This document shows, piece by piece, positions 8,359 through 17,019 of a DNA stretch of 64,000 nucleotides. Both the position numbers and the translations under genes were made by a program. This DNA comes from Marinobacter arenosus (GTDB taxonomy: Bacteria > Pseudomonadota > Gammaproteobacteria > Pseudomonadales > Oleiphilaceae). The DNA lies in the NCBI RefSeq assembly GCF_019264345.1, contig NZ_JAHVAO010000001.1, forward strand, positions 1,116,001 to 1,180,000, read 5' to 3'. How positions within the stretch are numbered: position 1 is the stretch's first letter; every line of letters begins with the position of its first letter. The notes below the pieces were generated by a model, which did no database searches, was not told the origin of the DNA, and worked only from the letters and a program-made list of their open reading frames with translations.

Positions 8359-9720
8359 TTAACGCGTACCCGCGCGACGGAGAGCCGCCGGCGTGTAATC
8401 CCGAGACTGGCGCTCAGCACCAAACTCGTACGGATTCTCTTCTTCGTTGGTCAAGCCAAGCGCCAGGTAACGACCGGACAGAAGGTCGTACAGCACTTCG
8501 ATGGCATACCAGGGCACGTCCTGATCGTAGAACTGCATGGCGTGCGCTTCGGCCACACGCCACAGCTCACCGCGTCCGTCGTAATGATCAATGACGGATG
8601 CCTGCCAGGTATCTTCATCGATAAAGAAGTCCCGCTGGGCATAGATATGACGCTCGCCTTCTTTCAGCGTCGCACGAACGTGCCATACGCGGTGCAGCTC
8701 ATAGCGCGTCAGATCCTGGTTGATGTGACCGGCCTTGATGATCTGGTCATAGCTCAGGCTCGGGTCAACCAGCTGGTAGGAGTTGTAGGGAATGTACATC
8801 TCCTTCTTGCCAACCAGTTCCCAGTTGTATCGATCCGGCGCACCGTTGTACATGTCGAAGTTATCGGAAGTACGCATGCCGTCAGCTGCGGTACCCGGTC
8901 CATCGTAGGCTACCTGAGGTGCCCGACGAACTCGACGCTGGCCAGCGTTGTAGACCCACGCGCGACGAGGCTCCGCAACCTGGTCGATGGTTTCGTGAAC
9001 CAGAAGGACGTTACCCGCAAGACGGGCCGGACCGGTAATCGCCTGTTTGAAATAGAACAGAACGTTCGGGTCTTCGCCCGGCTCGAAATCCTGAAGCGCC
9101 GTACGCCAGGTGAACTCGTCCTGGAACTTGACCACCGAGAAGTCACCACCCTCAGTGGGGGTCACCTGACCGACGTTCCGGGCGACAGAACCACCACGAT
9201 AGCGAGTGATGTGGTTCCAGATTGCCTCAAGCCCGTTCTGGGGGATCGGGAACGGTGTGGCTTCGGTGTAGTTACCCAGACCGTTACCATTTTTGATCAG
9301 CTCGACCTCAGTCGCATTCTCAATGGTCTGGTCGTTGATCTCTTTCGGATAGGTGGCCGTCCGATGGGTCTCATAGACCGGCATGAAGTAATCGTCGTAA
9401 CGCTTGATCATCGCAATCTGGCCCGCAGACAGGTTGTCCGCGTACTGATCCACGTTGCTCTGATCGATCACGAACTTGGGCTCCTCGTCCGCAAACGGGT
9501 CCACGTAACGACCGTCGCCCTTGTAGGCGGCAGGCGGCGTGCTCAGACCACCGTCCCATGCCGGGATCGCGCCACCGTTGCCGGCCTTCTCCGCACCGAT
9601 CGGAGTCAGAGAATTGCCCAGCTTGGCTGCTTCTTCGGCAGAAACCGCACCATAGGCCTGGCCTGCAAACACACTTGCAGCCAGTACGCCCGTGGCCAGT
9701 AGTTTCTTGTTTAGTTTCAT
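8359..9720 (-). CDS. DUF1329 family periplasmic/outer membrane protein
   Basis: A 453-residue protein with a clear Sec signal peptide (residues 1-24, cleavage after QAYG-A). The mature chain shows DUF1329 features: an early LTPIGAEKAGN...IPAWDGG segment, a central RRVRRAP...DGMRTSDNFDMYNG block and a WHVRATLKEGERHIYAQR region. DUF1329 proteins are related in fold to LolA/LolB-like lipid-binding carriers and nearly always occur with a DUF1302 barrel, as here, 34 nt downstream of it. A role in moving a hydrophobic compound across the envelope is a family-level inference; no substrate can be read from the sequence. The ribosome site AGGTAC is close to the ATG, and a terminator follows. Confidence 0.9.
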   Translation of the reverse strand: MKLNKKLLATGVLAASVFAGQAYGAVSAEEAAKLGNSLTPIGAEKAGNGGAIPAWDGGLSTPPAAYKGDGRYVDPFADEEPKFVIDQSNVDQYADNLSAGQIAMIKRYDDYFMPVYETHRTATYPKEINDQTIENATEVELIKNGNGLGNYTEATPFPIPQNGLEAIWNHITRYRGGSVARNVGQVTPTEGGDFSVVKFQDEFTWRTALQDFEPGEDPNVLFYFKQAITGPARLAGNVLLVHETIDQVAEPRRAWVYNAGQRRVRRAPQVAYDGPGTAADGMRTSDNFDMYNGAPDRYNWELVGKKEMYIPYNSYQLVDPSLSYDQIIKAGHINQDLTRYELHRVWHVRATLKEGERHIYAQRDFFIDEDTWQASVIDHYDGRGELWRVAEAHAMQFYDQDVPWYAIEVLYDLLSGRYLALGLTNEEENPYEFGAERQSRDYTPAALRRAGTR

Positions 9721-9754
9721 TTATAGTACCTCGTCAAACGAATTCGTTCCGGTA

Positions 9755-11653
9755 TCAGAATGAGTAGGAAACACTCACGGTTGCGAAATCACGGTCAGTT
9801 AACTCGTTATACGGCTTTCCGCCGAAAAAGTTTGTGTAACCGATATTACCGGTGATCTTGTTCTGATAAATCGCTTCCAGGGAGAGGCCAACCGCTTTGC
9901 TGCCCTCGTTGAACGCGCCGCCCGGTTGAGGGCTGTAACCCTGTACATCATGAGACCAGGCCAGCTGTGGACGCAGGTTTACACCTGCAAATACGTTGGG
10001 GTAATCCCAAACGAAGCGCGCACGGTAACCCCAGGAGAAGTCCGTAGTGAAGCCTTCGTTGTTACAGTAGTTGATGTTGATATTGGCACCGGCCTGACAG
10101 AAATCGCCAGTGAAGTTCTCACCAACAACCGGCAGGGTTCCGATGCCGTAGGTGCCCGAACGGCCGTAACGCGCTTCGTCGTATTCCGGCAGGTCATGGA
10201 TGTAAGTCGCACCGAATTCCGTGATGAAGGACAGTCGGCTGGCCCCCATAACCTGGTCGAAGAACTTGATCAGGGTGAACTGTGCCTGAGACACATTAAA
10301 GCGGTCATAACCCGCAACCGCCTTGCCCGCGAGGTTGGCGCCACCGCTCTCTTCAAGACGCTGGGCTTCCAGCTTACTCAGAACTTCGCCGTTGGGGCCG
10401 CGCTGCTGGAGACCACCGTAGATCAGCTCGAAGGCGTTCCACTGCAGCGGCACGTTGTCACGGAAGCTGTATTCTGCGCCCAATGACCAGCCACTCACGG
10501 TGGTGTTGATACTGACGCCGTACAGGTTGATGTTCTCCGGGTACTCAATGAAGTAGCTCGGGAAGGTTGCGGACGGCAATGAGGGATCATTCGCCTGAGT
10601 CGCACTCGGACTGGACGGGTTGTTGACCAGACCGCTGACGTACGGCAGACGGCTGTTGTACTTGATGTAGTAAAAACCAAGTTCTGAGTCGTTCAGGGCT
10701 GGCACGTACCAGCGCATGGCCACACCGAACTGGTCTTTGGAATCGGCTTCCTCGTCACCAAGACGCGGTGCGATGAAGCCCTGGGCGAACGCCTGGGAAT
10801 CAGGCAACTGACCGGCCAGAAGCACCGGACCACAGCCGTCAGCGGCAAAGTCGTTGGTGGAGAAGAAGGTGCCGCAGTCATCCGGTTTTACCGGTTCCCA
10901 GTCGGCCTGAACAAAGGTTTCCAGGGTGATGTTCTCGGTCACACCTGCGGAGGCGTAGAACATTTCCACTGGCAGCAGGGCATCTTTCAGCTCGGCACCG
11001 GGAGCACGGAACGCTGGCACGTCCACGGGGTTGATCACGTTGATGCCGCCCTGGATGAACGTGCTTTCACCCCAGCTCAACACCTGACGACCGTAACGCA
11101 GGCTGACCGGGACGTTTCCGAAGTACCAGTCTGAGAAGACGTAGGCGTCGAGCAACTCGCCGCCAGAGGCGTTATCCTTGGCCTGTTGGTTCAGTTCACG
11201 CTGCTGGCCAACGAAATCAACGGCACGACTCTCGTCTTTGAGTTCGAAATCGTACCAGTACCGGCCACGAAGCAGACCACCAACGCGCGTAAGCACATCG
11301 CTGTCGACGTTGTAGTTCAGGAACAGTTCACTGTTGCCCTTGACGATCTTCGAGTAGGTATCGCCCTTCTCAAAGTTCAGGTTACCGTCGTCGTAGTTGT
11401 TGGTAGAGGCACCGATGTTCTGCAGCTCACCACCTGGAGCGTATTCTGGCCCGAGGTTACCCTGGGCAATCAGTCGCTTGTCGCGATCTTCCAGTCGCCA
11501 ACCAGCACCCGCTGACAGCGTGGTGTTGAACTGGGCTTCGACATCCCCCATGTAGAATGAGTAAGCGGCGGCCTGGCCGGACATTCCGGCGGCTACTGCC
11601 ACGGCCAGCGGTAATTTGGTCCAACGCTGCCATTGCTGAGTTTTTCTTGTCAT
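9755..11653 (-). CDS. DUF1302 family outer membrane beta-barrel protein
   Basis: A 632-residue protein. The preferred ATG at 11653 gives a signal peptide (MTRKTQQWQRW, hydrophobic core, cleavage after GQAAA near residue 30); an upstream start at 11707 would add 18 polar residues before it. The mature chain begins YSFYMGDVEAQFNTTLSAGA, the DUF1302 entry strand, contains RYGRQVLSWGES (a hallmark of the family) and ends VSVSYSF with the terminal Phe of barrel proteins. It is the first gene of a two-gene unit with DUF1329. Barrel plus lipid-carrier-like partner suggests uptake or export of a hydrophobic molecule; this is inference. A leader of nearly 190 nt precedes the start if the promoter at 11841-11869 is used. 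Confidence 0.9.
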   Translation of the reverse strand: MTRKTQQWQRWTKLPLAVAVAAGMSGQAAAYSFYMGDVEAQFNTTLSAGAGWRLEDRDKRLIAQGNLGPEYAPGGELQNIGASTNNYDDGNLNFEKGDTYSKIVKGNSELFLNYNVDSDVLTRVGGLLRGRYWYDFELKDESRAVDFVGQQRELNQQAKDNASGGELLDAYVFSDWYFGNVPVSLRYGRQVLSWGESTFIQGGINVINPVDVPAFRAPGAELKDALLPVEMFYASAGVTENITLETFVQADWEPVKPDDCGTFFSTNDFAADGCGPVLLAGQLPDSQAFAQGFIAPRLGDEEADSKDQFGVAMRWYVPALNDSELGFYYIKYNSRLPYVSGLVNNPSSPSATQANDPSLPSATFPSYFIEYPENINLYGVSINTTVSGWSLGAEYSFRDNVPLQWNAFELIYGGLQQRGPNGEVLSKLEAQRLEESGGANLAGKAVAGYDRFNVSQAQFTLIKFFDQVMGASRLSFITEFGATYIHDLPEYDEARYGRSGTYGIGTLPVVGENFTGDFCQAGANININYCNNEGFTTDFSWGYRARFVWDYPNVFAGVNLRPQLAWSHDVQGYSPQPGGAFNEGSKAVGLSLEAIYQNKITGNIGYTNFFGGKPYNELTDRDFATVSVSYSF

Positions 11654-11840
11654 TGGAAGGCTACTCCATTGTTGTTCTGAGTCGCTGCTCTGATTATTGG
11701 TGTTCACGATGTATTGGAGGCTTCATGCACAGTGCTCGTGATGTTGGCACTATAGCTAACGCTGTCGAGCGCTTTGATCAGTCAAAAGTATGATTTTGCC
11801 CTAACACCCCATTAACCAGCGGGTTTCCTCGCACCGCTTC

Positions 11841-11869
11841 ACTATAGACAACTATTTTGGATGCAACCA
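11841..11869 (-). promoter_or_regulatory. Candidate promoter of the DUF1302-DUF1329 unit
   Basis: On the minus strand TGGTTG (11869-11864) and TATAGT (11846-11841) are spaced by 17 nt. The -35 is poor, which fits an activator-dependent promoter. Confidence 0.4.
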
Positions 11870-11877
11870 CTTTGGTT
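11865..11877. promoter_or_regulatory. Palindrome overlapping the -35 of the DUF1302 promoter
   Basis: AACCA-CTT-TGGTT is a perfect 5+5 inverted repeat that overlaps the candidate -35 hexamer. Its position suits a dimeric regulator; the nearby LAL protein is a possible but unproven binder. Confidence 0.35.
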
Positions 11878-11974
11878 TGATGGGATTTTCCTGAACACAG
11901 CCGGATCCACGCGCGGGTCTGTGCGAGGGATTCTACGAAAGGGAATAAAGCAAGGGGAACCGTTGAAAAAGGAT

Positions 11975-12010
11975 GTGAGTGGCCCGGGCTAACCTCGCCC
12001 GAGCCACTCA
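11975..12010 (-). terminator. Stem-loop terminator after atoB
   Basis: A 14-bp stem with one mismatch (TGAGTGGCTCGGGC on the minus strand, paired across a 7-nt loop), followed on the minus strand by ACATCCTTTTTC. The stem is strong; the T run starts a few bases late. Confidence 0.65.
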
Positions 12011-12019
12011 GACTGCAAG

Positions 12020-13204
12020 TTACAGCAATTCAATCGCCATGGCGGTTGCCTCACCACCACCGATACACAGGGCGGCAATGCCCTTCTTCTTGCCGTAGCG
12101 CTGCAATGCGTACATCAGCGTAACCAGCAAACGGGAGCCGGTAGAGCCAACCGGGTGCCCCTGGGCACAGGCACCGCCGTGCACATTCACTTTCTCCGGA
12201 TCGAGACCCAGCTCGCGGATCGGCATCATGGCAACCATCGCAAAGGCCTCGTTGATCTCGAACAGGTCAACCTCTTCCTTCGACCACCCGGTCTTGCCAA
12301 GGAGGGTTTCGATGGCGCCAACCGGAGCGCAGGTGAACTCAGAGGGATGCTGGGACTGGGTACTGTGGCCCACAATTCGTGCCAACGGCTTGAGGCCACG
12401 CTTCTCGGCCTCGGATTCCCGCATGAGTACCAGCGCAGAAGCCCCGTCGGAGATGGAAGAGGCATTGGCAGCGGTGACCGTGCCATCCTTGCTGAAGGCC
12501 GGGCGCAACGTCGGGATTTTCTCAATGTTGGCGTTGAAGGGCTGCTCATCATCCTCGACCACCGTATCACCCTTGCGCGATTTAACCGTCACGGGAATGA
12601 TCTCGTCCTTCAGCAGGCCTTCCTTGATCGCGCGCTGGGCCCGTTTCAGGGAGTTGATGGCGTACTCGTCCATGTCTTCCCGGGTGTACCCTTTCTTGTC
12701 CGCCATTTCCTGGGCGAAAGCGCCCATCAGACGGCCGGTTTCGGCGTCTTCCAGACCATCCAGGAACATGTGATCCTGAGCTGTGTCGCCAGGTCCCATG
12801 CGATACCCCTTGCGGGCGGTGGGCAGGATGTAAGGCGCATTGGACATACTCTCCATGCCACCGGCCACCATGATGTCGTTGCTGCCTGCCTTGATCAGAT
12901 CATGGGCAAACATGGCAGCCTTCATGCCGGAGCCACACAGCTTGTTGATCGTGGTGGCGCCGGTATGATCCGGAAGACCGGCCTTGCGCATAGCCTGACG
13001 TGCCGGACCCTGCTTCAGGCCGGCAGGCAGCACGTTACCCATGATCACTTCCTGCACGTCTGCAGGCTGGAGGCCGGCGCGCTTGACCGCTTCCGCGATG
13101 GTAATGGCGCCAAGTTCGGGCGCGCTGACCGCTGAAAGGCTGCCCTGGAACCCGCCCATCGGGGTTCGGACACCACTGACAATCACTACGTTATCGTTGC
13201 TCAT
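12020..13204 (-). CDS. atoB: Acetyl-CoA C-acetyltransferase (thiolase)
   Basis: A 394-residue biosynthetic-type thiolase. Catalytic residues are visible: Cys90 in NKLCGSGMKA, His350 in GGACAQGHPVGSTGSR and Cys380 in CIGGGEATAM. The enzyme condenses two acetyl-CoA to acetoacetyl-CoA or runs in reverse; in the cytoplasm it serves PHA synthesis, ketone or amino acid breakdown. Length and motifs match AtoB/PhaA; no phaB/phaC or CoA-transferase gene is next to it, so the pathway cannot be fixed from context. AGAGAG precedes the ATG. zapE lies 54 nt upstream on the same strand. Confidence 0.93.
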   Translation of the reverse strand: MSNDNVVIVSGVRTPMGGFQGSLSAVSAPELGAITIAEAVKRAGLQPADVQEVIMGNVLPAGLKQGPARQAMRKAGLPDHTGATTINKLCGSGMKAAMFAHDLIKAGSNDIMVAGGMESMSNAPYILPTARKGYRMGPGDTAQDHMFLDGLEDAETGRLMGAFAQEMADKKGYTREDMDEYAINSLKRAQRAIKEGLLKDEIIPVTVKSRKGDTVVEDDEQPFNANIEKIPTLRPAFSKDGTVTAANASSISDGASALVLMRESEAEKRGLKPLARIVGHSTQSQHPSEFTCAPVGAIETLLGKTGWSKEEVDLFEINEAFAMVAMMPIRELGLDPEKVNVHGGACAQGHPVGSTGSRLLVTLMYALQRYGKKKGIAALCIGGGEATAMAIELL

Positions 13205-13258
13205 ACAAAGATCTCTCTGTCATTTACATTGGAACGGGTATTGGCTTTGTCGTTGTTA

Positions 13259-14392
13259 TCAGGGCTTGTGAGGCGCCTCAAGGTACTCACGGGATTGCAT
13301 TTCCAGCAGTCGGGATTCGGTGCGCTCGAACTCGAAGCCCAGGCGACCACCGGAATAAAGTTCGGTAATCGGGGCAGCCGCCGACATGATCACCTTGACG
13401 TTGCGGTCGTAGAATTCGTCAACCATATTGATGAACCGCCGCGCCTGATCATCCTTTTCGCCGCCCAGAATCGGCACATTGCTGATGATGATGGCGTGGA
13501 ACTGACGGGCCAGCTCGATGTAGTCATTCTGACTTCGGGGGCCATCGCAGACATCCTTGAAATCAAACCAGACCACGTCGTCCGCGTGCGCTTGGGCAGG
13601 AATCTTCCGGCCGTTAATTTCCATGCTCTTGCTGTGCTTACCGGCCTCGACCGCCAAGGCATCAAAGCTGGTCCTGAGGCTGACATCCGCCGCCGCATCA
13701 AGCGGGGAATGAAACAGCTCGGCCTGCTCCAGCGTTCTCAGGCGATAGTCGACACCGCCATCGACGTTGACAACATCCGTGTGTTTTTTGACCAGCGCGA
13801 TTGCCGGCAGAAACCGAGCCCGCTGCAGGCCATCTTTGTACAGGCCATCCGGAACAATGTTGGAGGTGCATACGAGCGTCACACCACGGCCGAAAAGACC
13901 GTCCATCAGGGTTGCCAGAATCATGGCATCGCCAATGTCAGACACGAAAAACTCGTCGAAACAGATAACCCGGGCTTCGTCCGCAAATTTCTTTGACACC
14001 AGATCAAGCGGATTCTTCTCACCTTTCAGCGACTTGAGCTCATTGTGGACACGCTGCATGAATCGATGAAAATGCACTCGCATCTTGCGATCGAACGGTA
14101 ACGACTCGTAGAACGTATCCATGAGGTAGGTTTTGCCACGACCAACGCCACCCCAGAAGTACAAGCCTTTAATTGGCTCTTCCTTGCCTTTCTTCAGTTT
14201 TCGGCGCAGCTTGGCCATTGCGCCTTTGCGTTCACTTTCCGCCTCAACCAGTTTGTCGTACAGTGACTGAAGACGCCTGACGGCATCCTCCTGCGCCGGA
14301 TCCTTCTGAAATTCCGGGCGTTCAAGATCCTTCTGGTAACGTTCCCAAGGGGTCAAGTTCACACTGACGTCTGCGGACATAACTTCTGTCAT
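13259..14392 (-). CDS. zapE: Cell division protein ZapE (AFG1-like ATPase)
   Basis: With the start at 14392 (MTEVMSADVS) the protein is 377 residues, close to E. coli ZapE (375); an open extension to 14512 would add 40 unrelated residues. The Walker A motif GGVGRGKT is at 81-88, preceded by GLYFW and followed by FHRFMQRVH; the Walker B strand ICFDEFFVSDIGDAM and sensor TSNIVPDGLYKDGLQR are typical of the AFG1/ZapE family. ZapE acts at the Z ring in late constriction in E. coli. No strong ribosome site is seen at either candidate ATG (14392 or 14380), so the exact start is uncertain. zapG is divergent, so two division-linked genes share this promoter region. Confidence 0.92.
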   Translation of the reverse strand: MTEVMSADVSVNLTPWERYQKDLERPEFQKDPAQEDAVRRLQSLYDKLVEAESERKGAMAKLRRKLKKGKEEPIKGLYFWGGVGRGKTYLMDTFYESLPFDRKMRVHFHRFMQRVHNELKSLKGEKNPLDLVSKKFADEARVICFDEFFVSDIGDAMILATLMDGLFGRGVTLVCTSNIVPDGLYKDGLQRARFLPAIALVKKHTDVVNVDGGVDYRLRTLEQAELFHSPLDAAADVSLRTSFDALAVEAGKHSKSMEINGRKIPAQAHADDVVWFDFKDVCDGPRSQNDYIELARQFHAIIISNVPILGGEKDDQARRFINMVDEFYDRNVKVIMSAAAPITELYSGGRLGFEFERTESRLLEMQSREYLEAPHKP

Positions 14393-14587
14393 TGAGGAGT
14401 TCCCGGAAGTTGGTCGTAAAAATTTGGGCGCCGTATTGTCGCGCATTTCGCGATTTTTCGCCACGCCGGGCATTTCTGAAGCAATACGACGATTGGCGCA
14501 GGACACAATCATGGGCTGATCGCTCTTCGGGCGTTATACTCGGAAGAGGTGCGAGGCTAAATTCCAGGTAAAAGGACGACACAGCAT

Positions 14588-15019
14588 ATGACAAACCTGA
14601 TTCTGGCAGCGATTGCCGCATTGATTGTGGGCATCGTCATCGGGGTACTTGTTGGCCGCTCTGGGCAGGGAACCACGCTTAGACAGCGTCGGGCGGAACA
14701 GCAGATCGAAGAACTGAGAAGCGAATACACCCGCTACCAGGCCCAGGTGAACGAGCATTTCATGGAGTCGGCCCACCTGCTGCGTCGCTTCAATGACGCC
14801 TACCGTGACGTCAACCAGCACATGGCGCGCGGTGCGAACCGGCTCTGCAATGATGAGGAATGGATGGAGGAGCTGGCTCAGGAAACCTCCCGGAAACGCC
14901 TCGAGGAAGTCAGCGACGACGGCGTCGAACCGCCGCGCGACTACGCCCCTAAAACCGATCCGGATGCCTCAGGCACGCTGGCGGAAGGTTTCGGCCTCCC
15001 CAAGAAAGAGAAGGCCTGA
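14588..15019 (+). CDS. zapG: ZapG / YhcB-family inner membrane protein (DUF1043)
   Basis: A 143-residue protein: one N-terminal transmembrane helix (about residues 4-26, Ile/Val/Gly-rich), a coiled-coil stretch (QRRAEQQIEELRSEYTRYQ), the conserved HFMESAHLLRRFNDAYRDVNQHMA block, and a disordered acidic/proline C-terminus. This layout is YhcB (renamed ZapG), which links cell division and elongation with envelope synthesis in enterobacteria. It is divergent from zapE, as in many gammaproteobacteria, and convergent with nif3. Confidence 0.92.
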   Translation: MTNLILAAIAALIVGIVIGVLVGRSGQGTTLRQRRAEQQIEELRSEYTRYQAQVNEHFMESAHLLRRFNDAYRDVNQHMARGANRLCNDEEWMEELAQETSRKRLEEVSDDGVEPPRDYAPKTDPDASGTLAEGFGLPKKEKA

Positions 15020-15023
15020 TCAA

Positions 15024-15767
15024 TCAGACCGGGTTGTCGCAGTCAATGAATTGATGCGTCAACCCGAATTCTTGGGCTAACGCCTTGCCAAGCGCCTGCA
15101 CGCCGTAACGTTCGGTCGCATGATGCCCCGCCGCGTAGTAATGGATGCCACACTCACGGGCTGTGTGCGTCGTAGGCTCTGAAATCTCACCACTGATGTA
15201 AGCGTCCAGCCCGGCATCAAGTGCGATTCCAATGAACCCCTGGGCTGCGCCCGTGCACCAGCCTACCCGCTTGATCGCAGGCTTGCCGTTTCCGACCCGA
15301 AGCGGCGAACGGCCCAGCTTCGCCGCAATGACCCCATCAAAACTCTCCGGGTCCATCGCTTCCGGGAGTTCGCCCTCCCAGACCAGGCCGCCCAGCGGCC
15401 GTGGGTTTTCAATGCCCAGCACATCCGCCAACTGGCGATTGTTGCCGTAAACCGGATGGTCATCCAGCGGAAGGTGGTGCGCGACCAGATTGATGTCATG
15501 ATCCAGCAGTTGCTTCAGACGATCACGTTTCATGCCCCGGATACGCTGATCCTCACCCTTCCAGAAATAGCCGTGGTGGACAAGAATCATGTCTGCGTTC
15601 GCTTCAATCGCCGCGTCAATGAGCGCTCGCGACGCGGTAACGCCGCTGATTATTGTCCGGACGTCGTCTTTGCCCTCGACCTGCAGGCCGTTTGGGCAAT
15701 AGTCCTGGAAGTTGTCCGGCTCAAGCCACTCGTCGATTACGCGAAGAATATCATTACGGTTGGCCAT
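15024..15767 (-). CDS. Nif3-like dinuclear metal centre protein (YbgI type)
   Basis: The start at 15767 has an ideal ribosome site (AAAGGAG) and gives 247 residues, the E. coli YbgI length. An open extension upstream to 15866 runs through a palindromic repeat and is rejected. Motifs: DNFQDYCPNGLQVEG near the N-terminus, VHHGYFWKG (metal-binding His pair) and, near the end, SGEISEPTTHTARECGIHYYAAGHHATERYG with further metal ligands. Nif3 proteins form toroidal hexamers with two metals per subunit; a GTP cyclohydrolase-like role was proposed but the true activity is unsettled. Confidence 0.92.
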   Translation of the reverse strand: MANRNDILRVIDEWLEPDNFQDYCPNGLQVEGKDDVRTIISGVTASRALIDAAIEANADMILVHHGYFWKGEDQRIRGMKRDRLKQLLDHDINLVAHHLPLDDHPVYGNNRQLADVLGIENPRPLGGLVWEGELPEAMDPESFDGVIAAKLGRSPLRVGNGKPAIKRVGWCTGAAQGFIGIALDAGLDAYISGEISEPTTHTARECGIHYYAAGHHATERYGVQALGKALAQEFGLTHQFIDCDNPV

Positions 15768-15804
15768 AATTTCTCCTTTACTGACTTTCCCTGAGAGGTC
15801 AGCC

Positions 15805-15912
15805 GGCAGGGCCGGGATGACCGTGCGGGAATGTTGGAGGCCAAGGATGGCCGGAAACAAGCGCACATGGACGTGCTCGTAGCGGTTCCCGGACGGTCAT
15901 CCCGGCTCTGCC
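15805..15912. repeat. 108-nt structured inverted-repeat element
   Basis: Two 27-nt arms (15805-15831 and 15886-15912) pair with two mismatches; the arm core is GGGATGACCGT. The 54-nt centre holds two smaller hairpins, GGCCA-AGGA-TGGCC and GCAC-ATGGAC-GTGC. The element fills nearly all of the hisC-nif3 gap. It looks like a dispersed palindromic intergenic repeat (REP/MITE-like), but only one copy is in this window, so dispersal cannot be shown here. Confidence 0.7.
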
Positions 15913-15931
15913 GATCCACCCAGAAGAAAGG

Positions 15932-16984
15932 CTAGAGTGATTGAAGCCCCCTGATCAGAGCATCGTTCTGCTCAGGAGTTCCAATCGTGATCCGCAGGAA
16001 CTCGCTGATTCTAGGCTTACTGAAGTGGCGAACAATGATGCCCTGCTCTCTCAGGCCCTGAGCAAGGACCTCACCGGACTGAGACGCATGACGGGCAAAG
16101 ACAAAGTTTGCTTTTGAAGGAAGCACCTCAAAGCCAAGCTCCTCAAGCGCGCCGGTCAGACGCTCACGCTCGGCAACCACGCCATTGCAGCATTTCTGGA
16201 ACCAGGCCTCATCTTCATAGGCGGCTTTCGCGCCAGCGAGCGCCAGCCGATCCAGCGGGTAACTGTTGAAGCTGTTCTTGACCCGGTTCAGGGCTTCAAT
16301 CAGGTCCGGGTGACCAATCGCAAAGCCGACACGCAACCCGGCCAGCGAACGGGCCTTGGACAACGTCTGTGACACCAACAGGTTGGGATAGGCGTCAACC
16401 AGTGCGATGGCGCTTTCCCCACCGAAATCGATGTAGGCCTCATCCACCACCACGACCCGCTCAGGGTTGGCCCTCAGAATCTCCTCCACTTTGGCCAGTT
16501 CCAGGTATCGTCCGGTTGGCGCGTTCGGGTTCGGGAAAATAACCCCACCGTTGGGTTGCTTGTAATCATCGGGGTCGATTTCAAAAGTATCCGTAAGCGG
16601 AACTTTCTTGCCCTCGATGTCATACAGACCGCAGTAGACCGGATAAAAGCTGTAGGTCACATCTGGAAACAGAACCGGTTCACCATGCTGGAACAGGCCG
16701 TAAAAAATGTGGGCAAGAACCTCATCCGAGCCGTTTCCGAGGAAAACCTGCTCGGGCTTGACCTGGTGATAACCGGCAATGGTTTGGCGAAGGCTTTCGC
16801 CCTCCGGATCCGGGTATAGGCGGAGATTGTCGTTCAACTCTGCCTGAATGGCCTCAAGCACGCGCGGTGACGGGCCGAACGGGTTCTCATTGGTGTTCAG
16901 CTTGACCAGATTGGCCATTTTAGGCTGCTCACCTGGCACATACGGAACCAGGTCGTTGACCTTGGGACTCCAAAACTTACTCAT
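15932..16984 (-). CDS. hisC: Histidinol-phosphate aminotransferase HisC
   Basis: A 350-residue class I/II PLP aminotransferase. It shows [12 protein letters not shown] at the N-terminus, [24 protein letters not shown] and the PLP lysine, Lys210, in [16 protein letters not shown]. These match HisC, which converts imidazole-acetol phosphate to histidinol phosphate. It is the last gene of the leftward operon behind hisG and hisD; the 35-nt gap to hisD supports cotranscription. Confidence 0.95.
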   Translation of the reverse strand: MSKFWSPKVNDLVPYVPGEQPKMANLVKLNTNENPFGPSPRVLEAIQAELNDNLRLYPDPEGESLRQTIAGYHQVKPEQVFLGNGSDEVLAHIFYGLFQHGEPVLFPDVTYSFYPVYCGLYDIEGKKVPLTDTFEIDPDDYKQPNGGVIFPNPNAPTGRYLELAKVEEILRANPERVVVVDEAYIDFGGESAIALVDAYPNLLVSQTLSKARSLAGLRVGFAIGHPDLIEALNRVKNSFNSYPLDRLALAGAKAAYEDEAWFQKCCNGVVAERERLTGALEELGFEVLPSKANFVFARHASQSGEVLAQGLREQGIIVRHFSKPRISEFLRITIGTPEQNDALIRGLQSL

Positions 16985-17019
16985 GGAATGCAGACTCCGG
17001 GGCGATAAATGGCGTGCGC

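Larger units (their letters stand above)
11654..12019. other. Intergenic region between the DUF1302 gene and atoB
   Basis: This 366-nt stretch has no convincing gene on either strand. It holds a candidate promoter and overlapping palindrome for the DUF1302 gene, a 14-nt near-palindrome TTTGATCAGTCAAA (11773-11786) within the predicted leader, and the terminator of atoB (11975-12010). It is visibly richer in A+T than the genes on both sides. Confidence 0.7.

Noticed and set aside
8542..9702. Long open frame (386 codons) antisense to the DUF1329 gene
   Set aside because: It lies wholly opposite a well-supported gene with signal peptide and family motifs; antisense openness is common at this G+C content and its translation shows no recognisable motif.
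15768..15866. N-terminal extension of nif3 through the palindromic repeat
   Set aside because: The internal ATG at 15767 has an ideal AAAGGAG and gives the exact family length; the extension only reflects the repeat.
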